Positions 13,382 through 26,008 of a stretch of DNA of 64,000 bases are shown in pieces. The stretch's first letter is position 1; each line of letters starts with the position of its first letter. The position numbers and the translations under genes are program-made. The DNA is from Drosophila pseudoobscura. Its lineage: Eukaryota > Arthropoda > Insecta > Diptera > Drosophilidae. Below the pieces are notes generated by a model. The model was not told the origin of the DNA and searched no databases. It was given only the letters and a program-made list of their open reading frames with translations. The stretch lies in assembly GCF_009870125.1 (NCBI RefSeq), contig NC_046680.1, positions 11,160,001 to 11,224,000 of the forward strand. Reading direction: 5' to 3'.

Positions 13382-16300
13382 ATGAGTGTACGTATGGAAT
13401 TTGTATGGATTTATGGAGTGGCAACAATATGAACAGTGCAAAACAAGTGATTGATGAAGTGAAACTAAAATCCTTATAGTATTTTACTTTGTTCTTAAGA
13501 AGAAGCACGTCCCACAAGTGAATCCAATATTGTGTGAGAGTCAGGAAGTTTCATTTAATTCTGGGAAGCATATTAGAAAATGAAAGTGTTTGTTACATAA
13601 TTAGGATGTATTAAAATTGAAATACAAGAGATCCGTAAGCAAACCAAGAAAGGCGAAAGGATGAGAAGAGCTCCTGGTCAATGTCCAGGAAAAATAAAAC
13701 AATCACTATGACAGATTATATGCTCATACGTACGAGTAGATAAGAAATCGATTAAAAACCATGAACCAATACAAAAATTACACCCTTCAAAGATGCCGCC
13801 GGTCTCGCCAATTCTTTTTCTTCGTTTTTTGCATGTTCACTCCATATGTTTGTAGGGTTATTTGTTCTTTATTAATCGGTTATCGGTTTATGGCCTCAAC
13901 TTGAACCGTTGACGGTGGATCCAGCGCAACCTACCGCTGAGCACACGCCCGTGAATCATGGATTAACACACGACGATGAACTACTTCAGTGCTGACCGTT
14001 GTTTAATCTAGAAATCAAAAAAGAAAGTAGAGAATGTCTTATCGGTTAACGGATTGTAAATCAATAAATGTTTAACTTTGTATTCGCCCAAAAGCCTGGG
14101 CACAATTGAAATGCATCGCATCGGATTGTGAAGTTCACGTGTTCCGGTATTGCTTCGATTAAAAGTCCAAGATTAGATATGGATAAGCTATAATTACCTA
14201 TATACACGTAACGGAAATTTATAGAGCAACCACCTTATCACTGGACACTGCAACACTCTCTCTTCAACAGTTCAATTCCAAGTATCACATCGACGTGGAC
14301 TTCGAGGTGCCCAAGAAGCTGCAATGGTACTACGCCCCCGTCTTCTTTGCCTTCTGGCTCTGTCTGTACCTGTCGCTGGTCAACACCCAGATAAACAGCA
14401 TGCCCAAGGCCCTGATGCGTAGCGACGAGGCCAGCCATCCGAACTCCTTCATAGCCCAGCGCGCCGAGGACACTCTCATAGAACTGACCCGCATTGGACC
14501 CCGCGTCGTGGGATCTGCGGCCAATGAGGTGGCTACCGTTGACTTTCTGCGCGCAGAGGTGGCCAAGGTCGAGGCCGAGATGAGCGATCGTTACGAAATT
14601 GAGATCGATGTCCAGCAGGCAAGCGGCGCCTACATGCACTGGGAAATGGTTAACATGTACCAGGGCATTCAGAACGTGGTCGTGAAGCTGAGCGAACGGA
14701 ACTCCAGCAACGAGAACTTCCTGCTGATGAACAGCCACTACGACTCCGTTCCCGGCAGCCCCGGTGCCGGGGATGATGGGTCCATGGTGGTTTCCATGCT
14801 GGAGGTCATGCGTGTGATAGCCAAAGCAGGCGAGCCACTGGCCCATCCAATTGTTTTCCTGTTCAACGGGGCCGAGGAGAATCCCCTCCAGGGCTCGCAC
14901 GCCTTCATCACCCAGCACAAGTGGGCCAAAAACTGCAAGTAGGTGACCCAGCAGCTGCAGCTAGTCAGGATCCTGCTCATTCGCTCATCTCTAACCCCAC
15001 AGAGCTCTCATCAATTTGGACTCTGCCGGCAGCGGCGGTCGGGAGATCCTGTTTCAGTCCGGACCCAATCATCCCTGGCTGATGAACTACTATCGCAATG
15101 TTCCGCATCCGTTCGCCAACACCCTGGGCGAGGAGATGTTCCAAGCTGGCATTATTCCATCCGACACGGACTTCCGCATCTTTCGTGACTATGGCGGCGT
15201 TCCCGGCCTGGACATGGCCTACATATTCAACGGCTTTGTCTACCACACCAAGTACGATAGGATAAACGCTTTTCCCAGGGCCTCCTTCCAGCACACGGGC
15301 GACAATGTGCTGTCCCTGGCCAGAGCTCTCGCCAATGCACCGGAAATGGACGACACCGCCGTAAGTAGAAAAAATCGTAGTCTGCTCTCGAATGCCTACA
15401 AAAATTACGCATACTTTCAGGCGCACGCGGAGGGCCACAACATCTTCTATGACTTTCTGGGCTGGTTCATGATATTCTACACGGAAACCACGAGCATCAT
15501 TGTGAACGTTGTTGTGTCTCTGCTGGCCCTTCTGGCCATTGGCATCTCCTTGTACTTCATGTCCGTTCGCTCGGGATGCAGCTGGAAGGGAGTCCTGCTG
15601 CGTTACGCGATCACCATTGGCATGCAGCTCGCCTCCCTCGCTCTGGCCGTGGGCCTCGCACTGCTCGTGGCCGTCTTTATGGATGGTGTGAATCGCTCGA
15701 TGACTTGGTTCACCTCCACCTGGACGATCTTTGGCCTCTACCTGGCGCCGATCATCTTCGGAATGAGCATCCTGCCAGCCCTGTATCTGGAGAAGACGAA
15801 ACGCGATCCCCTAGGCCTGGGGTTCCGCATCCAGTTGTTCATGCACTCGCACTGCTTCTGGCTGATCGTGATCATGGTTACGCTGACGGGACTGAGCATT
15901 CGATCGGCCTACTTGATAATGCTCTGTGTGCTCTTCGATATAGTGGCTTTGATTGTGAACTTGGTCACCAAGTGGCACCGCAAAGGTAAGTAGAAAACTT
16001 AAAGGAAACTTAAAACTACTTCCATCCTTCGACAGCCTATTTGTTTGCCATTGCTGTCACGGTCTGTCAGATCCTTCCATTCGTCTACTTCACCTATTTG
16101 TGCACGGCGGCTCTCCTAACTCTGATGCCCATGCAGGGACGCTCGGGTTCGTCATCCAACCCCGACATGGTTATCGCAGCCCTTGTCTGGTTATTTTCCC
16201 TCATGTTTGCTGGTTTTATTGTAAGTAAAAATTGGATCGCTTGTGCCTGACTTGTGGTTAAGAGAACTCCTTCGTAGGTTCCACTGATCATGTTCTTCCG

Positions 16301-17287
16301 CAAGACGAGAACGATTGTGCTCTGCTTCCTCGGGATTACCATTCTGTTCATTGTAATCGCCGTCACGAATGCCGGATTCCCCTACAAGGAGAAAACATCA
16401 GCTCAGCGCTACTCATTGATCGTAAGTGACACCTTAATCGCTACTTAAACTATCCTGTTTGGATCTGATCGTGGCCCTTTCTTAGCATGCACATCGTCGG
16501 CTACATAACGCGGATGGCACCACTCGCATGGACGAATCAGGCCTGTACATATATCCCCAAGATCGACGCATCGAAATAGCGCGGGGTAAGCTTACTCTTT
16601 AAATTCATAATTCTCTGGATTAATACGAGTATCCCATTTGATTCTCAGACGAAATAGATTCCATCGGAGAGGTGCAGAGGGTCAGCGACACTTGCGACGA
16701 GGAAATGTTTTGTGGGCTGCCCCTGTACAATCATCGCTGGAACAAGGCTCGGAAGTACAGCCTGTGGGTGCCTGTGCCTGAGCTGCCAGAGATACCCGCG
16801 GAGTATCCATCGCTCATTCTGCAGGACAGCAGCGAGCTGGAGAGTGCCACGCGGCGGCGTTTCACCTTCTCACTGAGTGGACCCGACCACATGGGCATTT
16901 TCGTGAATATGAAAAATGATGCCAAGCTGGTGGACTGGTCCTTCAACGACACTCTCGTTCGGGAGAAGGCAGAACCACCGTACATGGTGTACTTCTCCTA
17001 CGGACTGGACAACAGTTCCCTAGAGTTTACTATCGACGTTGAGGTGAGCTCAATCCACATTTAATGGTATTCCATATTCCATAAGTATGTGACCTAACAA
17101 ACCAATTTATTGCTTGCAGAAGACAACTTCGACATTCGATACTCCCACTCTGGAGATTGGCATTGGCGGACACTGGGTTAATCAGGATATAACTGCCATT
17201 GGAAGGCTGAGCAAATACATAGATCGATTTCCCTCGTATGCCTACATACAGGGCTGGGTTGGGACCTACGAGACCTGGTATTTCTAA
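13382..17287 (+). CDS. M28-3: ERMP1-like membrane M28 metallopeptidase
   Basis: Proposed exons: 13382-13387 (Met-Ser only), 14271-14938, 15003-15360, 15421-15985, 16036-16220, 16278-16421, 16486-16585, 16649-17043 and 17120-17287, giving 862 aa. Exon 14271 opens after the acceptor CTTCAACAG and has no in-frame ATG before the conserved region, so a separate start exon is required. ATGAGT followed by GTACGT at 13382 has the correct phase and good context, and gives MSFNSKYHIDVDF; this first exon is my least certain call. Motifs SHYD, GDDG, GAEE, NLDSAG and YHTKYD are complete. Like M28-1 it lacks the introns at WL-YY, PG-LD and the mid-membrane position, but it has the C-terminal intron at 17044-17119. 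One intron (16586-16648) is at a place seen in no other member. ATTAAA at 17390-17395 may be the polyadenylation signal. Confidence 0.85.
13388..14270 (+). other. Putative first intron of M28-3
   Basis: This 883 bp interval starts GTACGT and ends CTTCAACAG. It carries no long open frame in either orientation. It is called as an intron only because the exon at 14271 needs an upstream start codon in phase 0, and because most of the other array members also have a first exon of only 7-10 codons. The start could equally lie elsewhere upstream. Confidence 0.4.
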
Positions 17288-18868
17288 GGGGAATTACTCA
17301 CAAGAAGAGATTGGGCTTGCTTTACTAATTGTAGTCATTAAGCGTTATCGATTAACTGTATAGAATCTGATAAAAAGTATATATATTTTATTAAACCATT
17401 AAACCTACGAATACTACAAATATAATGGAACGTCTTTTTGAGTATTTGTTTTGGTAAATTATGCATTCCATTCCCCGGTTGGAAAGGCATGTTCGTGAAA
17501 GGAAAAGTGTTTACTTAAGGCGTACGAAACAGGGCCAAGATAAACAACAGGTGGTACGGTGGAAGCAATTAGCCACAAAAATATTATTCCACTAGGACTA
17601 TCTGCTAAATTGTAGCTAGAGAGCTATAAGGCACATGCTAAAGGCCCAGTCTATCTTCATTTCGAGACCGGGGATAGCTACGTTTGGAAGACGCTCTCCA
17701 AAACCTACGAGATTACACACTACATACTCGTAGTATATATGTAGAGTGTCTATGATAGAGAGCACTGCTACAAGAAACAGTATAGGCTCTTATAAAAAGC
17801 TTAAAATAAACACAGAGAGCCCACGAAATTCCAGATTAAATAGTCGAATAAGCATTGCCCATGATGATGATGATGAGGCTGAGAGAGATCACATCTCAGT
17901 TGGATTGTTCATGCCCAACGGAGATGTGGGGAGCCCTGCGTACCCGATTAGATTCTTTCGAGAGCGAGGTGAGGTGACTTTTGGTGACTAGTGAATTAAT
18001 GGGCCCGTCCACAAGGTACAATTATGATAACACAATTCATATATTCGAATAAGTGTGTGCATCATTTGATTAGCTTAAGTGTCTGATATTAGTGCCATAA
18101 TTCGGTTATCAAGTTTATAAACTCAATTAGGGAATAAGTATGCATATGTTCAAAGTTTGTTAATCGTGTATCCAATTGATTTTATGCCTCGCCTATGTGA
18201 AGATATTCGCCAAGCCCCAAATGATTTACATACATGTGCAAATACTCGTACATATGTATGTATGTATGTGTGTATATACTCGGAATATAATAGGAAACAA
18301 TAGATGTTAGGTTGCGGTGGTCTGGTTTAGAGCCATAAAGATCTCCTATCTGTGAAGAAAGGAGCGGAGGTGATTGAGATAAGGCCATTCAATTGATATC
18401 AGCAATTATACAAGTAATGGTTATAAAAACATAAATCTCTTGCTCATAGAAGAGGGCTGTTTGAGAAGTCCCCTAGGAATGGATGACGGATGGTTATTTT
18501 GGTTATTGTTCCGATATAGTTCTCCAGGATATTCTTCTTTGGCTATCCGGATTCAAGAATGGAAAGCCTGGATGGGTGGCAAACTATCCTGTTATTTGGA
18601 AATTAATTTCGTTGTGCTCCTCATTTAACGCTGGTTTCGTTATAGCCACCCTCTTTGCGATGAGACTAGTATCCAAGAAAACCTAATATAAATACATCCA
18701 TGAGCACATATCAACGTAGCACATACAATAAATTAATTTGTATCATGGAGTATTCAATTGGGCCCCCTTGGTTTTTGGCGGATATAAAAGGAATTGATGT
18801 TGGGTTTAGGCCAACTAGTCCCATTCTGGAGGGTTCAGAGTGCAAAGCTATAGCTACAGAAAAGGGAA
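17288..18868. promoter_or_regulatory. M28-3/M28-4 intergenic region with array-shared upstream blocks
   Basis: No gene is supported here. Two sub-blocks recur upstream of other array members. The segment at about 17745-17960 (around CAGTTGGATT and GAGATGTGG) matches about 26685-26850 upstream of M28-6. The segment at about 18308-18370 (GGTTGCGGTGG, then CATAAAGATC and CTATCTGTGAA) matches 27088-27145 upstream of M28-6 and, more weakly, 31365-31420 upstream of M28-7. An 81-codon open frame covers 17746-17991, but the matching sequence ahead of M28-6 is interrupted in that frame. I read these as retained regulatory DNA. TATG repeats lie near 18254-18268. Confidence 0.6.
18783..18789 (+). promoter_or_regulatory. 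TATA box of M28-4
   Basis: TATAAAA lies 86 bp before the M28-4 ATG, which allows a start site near 18813 and a short leader. The initiator is weak. Confidence 0.65.
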
Positions 18869-21800
18869 ATGGGTGACAAGGACAAGCTTGTAAGGGCCAC
18901 ATGGAAAACTGACATTTTCCGTTTCCACTAAATATTCGGGGATATTTCTATTGCAGATTTCTGACGAACCCGTCGAGGCTGGTTTGCTATCGCCGAAGAA
19001 TGCCAGGAAACAGGAGCAGACCTCCAGAGGTCCCTGGTACATGGCCAGCGGCTTCCTTCTGTTTTGGCTGCTCCTCTTTTTTGCCGTAGTGGTGCCACTC
19101 TTCTACCGCCTGCCCGCGGCCATGACCATCGAGGATGCCTCCAAGGGTGTGTTTATTGCCGAGCGTGCACAGGGTAACCTGTACGAATTTGACAAAATCG
19201 GTCCCAAAGTGGTGGGCAGCGATGGAAATGAGAACAAGACCGTACAATTCCTGCTCAAAGAATTAGCGCTAATTGAGGCAAATGTCCTGGACGAGTACTT
19301 TGACATTGAAATTGACCTCCAGATTGTCTCCGGCTCCTACATTCATTGGACTATGGTCAACATGTACCAGGCGGTGCAGAATATCGTCGTTAAGCTGAGC
19401 CCCAAAAACTCGACCAGCGACACCTACCTCCTGGTCAACTCCCACTTCGACTCAAAGCCCACTAGCCCTTCGGCCGGCGATGCCGGTCAAATGGTTGTCA
19501 CAATCCTGGAGGTGCTCCGCGTGATGTCCTCTACCAAGCAAACCTTCGAGCATCCAATTGTCTTTCTGCTCAACGGTGCCGAGGAGAATCCCCTACAAGC
19601 CTCCCACGGCTTTATCACCCAACACAAATGGGCCTCCAAGTGCACGTAAGCAATGCAACACGACTCCCAATCTAACAAAGCAATCAATAACACAGACGAC
19701 TCCCCACGTTACAGGGTACTCATCAATTTGGATGCAGCTGGCAGCGGAGGTCGCGAGATTCTCTTCCAGACTGGACCCAACCATCCCTGGCTTGTAAACG
19801 TAAGCAACCCTGAAGCCGCTGCCATCTGATGCAACGATTCTATACCACGATTTTCCATATTGCAGTACTACAAGGCGAATGCCAAGCATCCATTCGCGAC
19901 CACCATGGCTGAGGAAATTTTCCAAACGGGTATCCTGCCCTCAGACACGGACTTCACCATATTTACAAAATATAGTAAACTCGTCGGTAAGAATGACAGC
20001 AACAACAGCAACCGAAAAATGTGCAACTAAATGATGACAAATATAATCGATTCCTTGCTCTAGGTCTGGATATAGCCCAGTGCATCAACGGCTACACGTA
20101 TCACACCAAGTACGATCGCTTCGATGTCATTCCACGCACTTCTATTCAGAACACGGGTGAGAATGTTCTCAGCTTGGTCCGCGGCCTCTCTAATGCCACA
20201 GAGTTGCATGATCCGGAGGTAAGTTGATCCAGCCCAACCGAGAAAATTCTCCTCATATATTTGAACTTATATCAGGCATACGCCTCGGGACACGCCGTCT
20301 TCTTCGACGTCCTGGGACTGTACTTCATCAGCTACTCGCAGAGCACTGGTGTGATCCTCAACTATGCCGTGGCTGGAGCTACCATTGTCCTGATCTTTGT
20401 GTCAGTGTGGCGCACAGCGAGTGTCTCCAATGTCTCCACAGGCCACATTGTTGGCTTGTTCATCCTGATTTTGGTGGTACAGATCATTGGCTTTGTGCTC
20501 GGCCTGGGAATGCCCGTTGTGGTCGCCTATTTGTTCGACATGTACGGCCTCTCTCTCACCTACTTCGCCACTCCGGCGTTGATGATCGGCATATATGTGT
20601 TCCCCAGTCTCCTTGGACTTAGTTTGCCCTCGTTCATCTACATGAAGCTGCAACGGAGTGTAAGTAGATTGGATACCATTCATATATGCTTGGGACTAAA
20701 TACATGTAACTTTTGTTGCAGGAGAAGATTTCCTTTGCCCATCAATTGCAAATGGTGCTGCATGGACACGCGATTGTCCTGGCAATCCTCGGCATTGGAA
20801 TAACTTACTACGGATTACGATCCGCCTACGTGATAACATGGACGCTCATCTTTTACGTGGTTCCCCTGACCATCAACCTGCTGACGACTCTGCACGATCG
20901 CGGCTTCTCCTGGACGGGCGTCGTGAAGATTGTCCAGATCGTTCCCTTCCTGTACAACAGCTATCTGTTTTACACCTTCCTGGTTATCCTCAGTGCAATG
21001 ATGGGCCGATTCGGCAGGTCGACAAACCCCGATCTGATTATCTCTGCTCTGAATGCCTTGGGAACTATTCTTGCTATGGGCTTTTTGGTAATGACTCTTT
21101 TTATGAGCTTTCTACAGTTATCTAACGATGCAGTATCATTTAGATTCCCCTTATCAACGTCTTTCGCCGACCAAGTATGATCCTCTTCGCCCTGCTGGCC
21201 GTAAGTGCCCTGAGCATCTACACAGCCAGCTCCACCCAACTCGGATTCCCCTATCGCCCCAAGACCAATGTAGAGAGAGTGCCATACCTGGTGAGTACTT
21301 ACTGGACAGTGGCATCTCCTGGACATTCCATTATAGCTAACTAACTCCATTTCCAGCAAGTGCGACGAACCTTCTACGAGTACGATGGGTCCGTCAGCAA
21401 GGAAGACTCCGGCTACCTGTTCAACTTCCAGGATCGCCGGGGACCTGCACCCCTGAAGGGTACCAAGGCGAACCTAACTGGCTTGGTTGGCATCGAGGCG
21501 GATTGCGCCAAGTACATGATGTGTGGCTATCCCCTCTACGATCATCGTTGGGTGAAGAACCGTCTAAAGGGAATGTGGCTGCCGCGCGAAACACCCGTCG
21601 AAACCCCGTCGGTGCCCACTTTCGAGCTTCTGAACAAGACCGTGCTGGAGGACGGAAAGACGGTGCGGTTCGAGTTCAGGGCGGAGGTTACCGATCACAC
21701 CAGTGTATTCATCCAGCCCTACGAAGACGTGGCCGTAACCAACTGGTCCTTCCCGATCGATTACATTGGACAGCAGACGACTTATCACATCTACTTCGCG

Positions 21801-22077
21801 CATGGCAAGGATAATACAGCGCTTTCATTCTTCATTGAACTTTATGTAAGTGTTCGGCGGATGGAGTACAGCTTGGAGTCCATTTTAATTTCTGCATTCT
21901 CATCCATTACCACAGAAACCCGATGGCGACTTCGACGTGCCCGTTTGCCAGGTGGGAGTGTCTCATCATTTCATTGGCGACGAAGGTGATGAGCTCAGCC
22001 AGAAGTTTGCGAAATCCTTCCCGTCTTATGCGGCGCTGGTCCAATGGCCCACCTCCTACCGGCAATTCACTTACTGA
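18869..22077 (+). CDS. M28-4: ERMP1-like membrane M28 metallopeptidase
   Basis: Ten exons: 18869-18889, 18957-19645, 19715-19799, 19866-19986, 20064-20218, 20276-20659, 20722-21087, 21144-21290, 21357-21845 and 21916-22077, giving 872 aa. The first exon encodes only MGDKDKL, a cytosolic leader shared almost exactly with M28-5. The anchor (about residues 35-55) is followed by the zinc peptidase domain with SHFD, GDAG, GAEE, NLDAAG and YHTKYD. Ala in place of Asp after GD, and NLDAAG, are typical of this 4-7 subgroup. It lacks the LHDRG intron present in M28-8..12. It also lacks the RFG-STNPD intron of its sister genes 5-7, so exon 20722-21087 is long. The protein ends in FTY instead of the more common RYIF. 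AATAAA at 22234-22239 is a likely polyadenylation signal. Confidence 0.93.
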
Positions 22078-22714
22078 GTGTTTTCCTTCTGCCTGTATTA
22101 TTGTAAGACCCCTCTACAATGGAGCGCAGACAGTCCATGAAAGCAATCGTCCAGTCCGAACTTCAGCTTTTGATCCGACAACGCACCTTGCCTTGTCGTA
22201 GTCCACTTGAAACACCAATTATTCTTGTCACAAAATAAAAATATGATGAACACACGCCCGTGCAATCAAGCTCTAAATCAATCGTGATAAAAATCTGCGC
22301 CATAAACGTTTTATTGCAGATTTAACCAATTATACGATTATATTGGAGGAATTACAGTCAATACTGGATTTTTCTAAGTGAAAATCTCACATCTGGGATC
22401 TCATCTGAGGAGCCCAGCCTCAGATATTGTTTTGCGAGCTGAAATACTTTGTCATACTTCATTAAGAAGATTTGATCTCCGGTTACCAATTGGTGAAATA
22501 TTCCAAGACAAGGTTTGGCATAATAAATTTGATTATCAAGCGGCGATTGGGATAAGTTGTCTCGAGTACGTGCTTCATTAATTGAAAGGCGGCAGATTAG
22601 TACTTGGTGCACTTGACGCCCACGCCGCATATATAAGAGTATCTCGACCTTTTCTTTAGGCAAGCAGTTGTATTCCCGACAGCGGCCAGTGTGTTTCTGC
22701 AAAATACTAAAGTG
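22078..22714. promoter_or_regulatory. M28-4/M28-5 intergenic region
   Basis: This holds the M28-4 3' UTR with AATAAA at 22234-22239, then the M28-5 promoter. TATATAAG lies at 22630-22637, 78 bp ahead of the M28-5 ATG. GATAAG near 22550 and ATCTC/ATCTG words upstream could bind GATA factors, but this is motif matching only. No other gene is seen. Confidence 0.6.
22630..22637 (+). promoter_or_regulatory. TATA box of M28-5
   Basis: TATATAAG is set in a GC-richer context, about 36 bp before a GCAGTTG initiator-like word and 78 bp before the ATG. Confidence 0.6.
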
Positions 22715-25700
22715 ATGGGAGACAAGGACAAGCTCGTAAGGAAACCCCTTTCGTTTCCCCTATTATATTTATGAATATGCACACTTCACAAATTGGCAGA
22801 TCTCTGACGAGGAGTCCGTTCAGGACAAGGCGGCGATTGCCGAAAAGGTAGCCAAACTGGCAGTGAAGGCGTACCGCCCCTGGTACTTTGAAGCGGGATT
22901 CCTCCTCTTCTGGGCCACGCTCTTCCTGACCATCGTGGTGCCGCTCTTCTATCGCCTGCCCACACCTCTGACGGTTCACGATACCAACCAGGACGTATTC
23001 ATTGCGGAGCGGGCCCACAAGACATTAGCCGGTCTGGCCAACATTGGCACGAAAGTGGTCGGCAGTCAAGGAAATGAGGTCTATACGGTGCAGTTCCTGC
23101 TAGCTGAACTGGAGCTGATCAAGCAGCAAGTCCTGCTGGAATACTACGACATTGAGATCGATGTTCAAATTGCCTCGGGCTCCTACATTCATTGGACCAT
23201 GATCAACATGTATCAGGGAGTGCAGAATATCGTCATCAAGCTTAGCCCCAAGGGTTCTACCAGCGAAACCTACCTTTTGGTCAACAGCCACTTTGACTCG
23301 AAGCCCACTAGTCCGTCTGTGGGCGATGCTGGACACATGGTTACCACTATGTTGGAGGTGCTGCGGGTGATCTCCACAAGCAAGCAATCATTCCAACATC
23401 CGATTGTGTTTCTCCTAAACGGAGCCGAGGAGAATCCCCTACAAGCCTCGCATGCCTTCATCACCCAACACAAATGGGCTCCATTCTGCAAGTAAGCAAT
23501 CCATCCCTTGATCCCAGCGATTACTAAAGAGTTAAGATTGCATATTGTATAATTATAGGGCCGTCATCAACCTAGATGCCGCTGGATCTGGTGGTCGCGA
23601 GATTCTCTTCCAGAGTGGCCCCTACAATCCCTGGCTTTTAAAGGTAACTGTTCCGTCAAAACATTTCCCCAAAGGGCACTAAATGTACATACCAAATTTT
23701 GTACAGTACTACAAAGAGAGCGCCAAGCATCCGTTTGGAACCACCATGGGCGAGGAAATCTTCCAAACGGGTCTCCTGCCCTCAGACACAGATTTCGGCA
23801 TTTTCAACACCTATGGAAACCTCGTGGGTAAGTCCAAAGGAACATCTGCACTTGGTATTTGGTTTTCAGATATGTTTTGCTCCCCAAAAAAGGGTTCGAC
23901 CTTGCCCAGTGCATCAATGGCTTCGTATACCACACCAAGTACGATGAATTGGACGTGATCCCTCAGGGTGCCCTTCAGAATACGGGCGATAATATCCTCA
24001 ATCTGGTGAGGGCCTTGTCAAACGCACCAGAGCTCTACGATACTGAGGTGGGTCCCACTGCAGCACAGTATAGAAAGGTGTCTGAACGGATCTAATAATC
24101 TATCAATTTTTGTAGGCCTTTACTTCAGGACACGCCATCTTCTTTGACTTTCTGGGCCTGTTCTTCATCAGCTATTCGTCCAGCAATGGCGAGTATCTCA
24201 ACTATGGAGTGGCTGGTGCCGCCATTATCTTGATATTCGTATCCTTGTGGCGCATAGCGGCAGTCTCGAATGTTTCGCAGGAGGATGTAAGGCAGTGGGC
24301 TATCCTGGTGCTGGTGATTCAAGTCATCGCCTTCGTTCTTGGCCTGGCACTTCCCATTGTTGTGGCGTACGCTCTTGATCTCTACGGAAAGTCGCTAAGC
24401 TACTATAGCAGTCCCCTGCTGGTTGTCGGTCTGTTCGTGTGCCCAAGTCTCGTGGGACTGAGCTTGCCCTCCACCATCTACTACACATTGTACCGCAATG
24501 TAAGTGTCCACTGGCACCCATTAGCTGCCACTTACCAAGTCTTCACTCTATTTATACGTTCTATCGTAGAGCAAGGTCTCCTTTGCCCACTACATCCAGC
24601 TGGCGCTGCACGGACACGCTGTTGTCCTGGCCGTTCTCGGGGTCGCATTAACATACTATGGCTTGCGATCCGCCTACGTTATAACATGGACGCTCATCTT
24701 TTACGTGATTCCCTTGGCCATCAACTTGCTGACGACTCTCCACGATCGCGGCTACGCCTGGACAACCATCCTTAAGCTATTCCAGATCTTCCCGTTCCTG
24801 TACAACAGCTATCTCTTCTACACATTCGTGGTTGTGCTCACTCCCATGATGGGACGCTATGGAATGTAAGCAATGCGAAGCCACTAGCTGCAATGACTTC
24901 CTAACCAACCTGTCTCATCCCATTTTAGGGCAACCAACCCGGACTTGATTGTCTCTGCCTTGACTGCACTGGGCACCATTTTGTCAATGGGCTTTTTGGT
25001 ATGTTGCCCTGTCCCGATACAGTACTGATCGGTGATCACCTTCTATAACTGCATCATTACCTCTACAGATTTTGCTCGTGAACATGTTCCGCAGACCGAG
25101 CATAGTTTTTGTCATTCTGCTGGCCGTAAGTGCCCTATCTATATTCGCTGCCACCTCCACCGATATCGGGTTTCCCTATCGTCCCAAGACCAACGTGGAG
25201 CGGATCAACTACTTGGTTCGTTCACTATCTTACTAATCTACGGCAATATTTGACACATTTAAAATTCGATTACAGCAAGTGAGGCGAGTGTTTTACGAGT
25301 ACGACGGAACAGTCAGCTGGGAAGACTCCGGCTACGCGTTCAATTTCCAGGACCGACGTGGGCCAACTCCCTTGGAGGAAAGCGGCATGCCCCTAAAGGG
25401 CTTGGTCAGCCTCGAATCGGACTGCACCGAGCGCATGATGTGCGGGGTTCCGCTGTATGATCAACATTGGGTAAAGAGTCGCCTAAATACAATGTGGCTA
25501 CCGCGGGAGCAGCCTATCGAGACACCAGCGATGCCTACCCTCAAACTTTTGAGCAAGACTGTGCAAGCCGACGGTATAACCGTACGGTTCGTGTTTGAGG
25601 TAACGGGTCCGGATCACACGAGTCTCTTCATTCAGCCCTTCGAAGATGTGACCATAAGCAACTGGTCCTTCCTGCAAAGCTACCTGCAGACCACCTCTAC

Positions 25701-26008
25701 GTATCCCCCACCGTTTCACATTTACTTCTCATATGGAATTGATAGTTCCCCGTTGAACTTTTTCATTGATATTATGGTAGGAAAATGACTAATTCAAAAC
25801 TGTTTAGAACTGGAGCTACTATATTACTCATTTGTATTTCACACAGAAACCCAATGGCGACTTCAACGTTCAACTGTTCGAGCTGGGTGTGTCGGGACAC
25901 TTTATAGGAAGTGTTGGAGATGCTGAGAGCGTGAAATTCGCTGAATCATTCTCAGCGTATTCGGCCATTGTCCAGTGGCCAGCTTCCTATCAGAGATATA
26001 TCTTTTAA
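22715..26008 (+). CDS. M28-5: ERMP1-like membrane M28 metallopeptidase
   Basis: Eleven exons: 22715-22735, 22800-23491, 23559-23643, 23707-23827, 23893-24047, 24116-24499, 24570-24865, 24929-24998, 25069-25215, 25276-25776 and 25847-26008, giving 877 aa. The first exon encodes MGDKDKL, as in M28-4. Metal and catalytic motifs SHFD, GDAG, GAEE, NLDAAG and YHTKYD are complete. The acceptor before 23893 is unusual: a run of A precedes the AG (CCCCAAAAAAG). It is still the only choice that restores the conserved [10 protein letters not shown] frame. The donor at 25216 (GTTCGT) is also weak. M28-5, -6 and -7 share the small exon (70 nt) starting at STNPD, which M28-4 lacks. Confidence 0.92.

Noticed and set aside
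14238-14918. A 226-codon minus-strand frame over M28-3
   Set aside because: Antisense shadow. Equivalent antisense frames appear over several paralogues because of the conserved codons beneath them.
17746-17991. An 81-codon open frame (MSMIESTATRN...) upstream of M28-4
   Set aside because: The homologous segment upstream of M28-6 (about 26685-26880) is interrupted in the same frame and no domain is recognisable. It is better explained as copied regulatory DNA.
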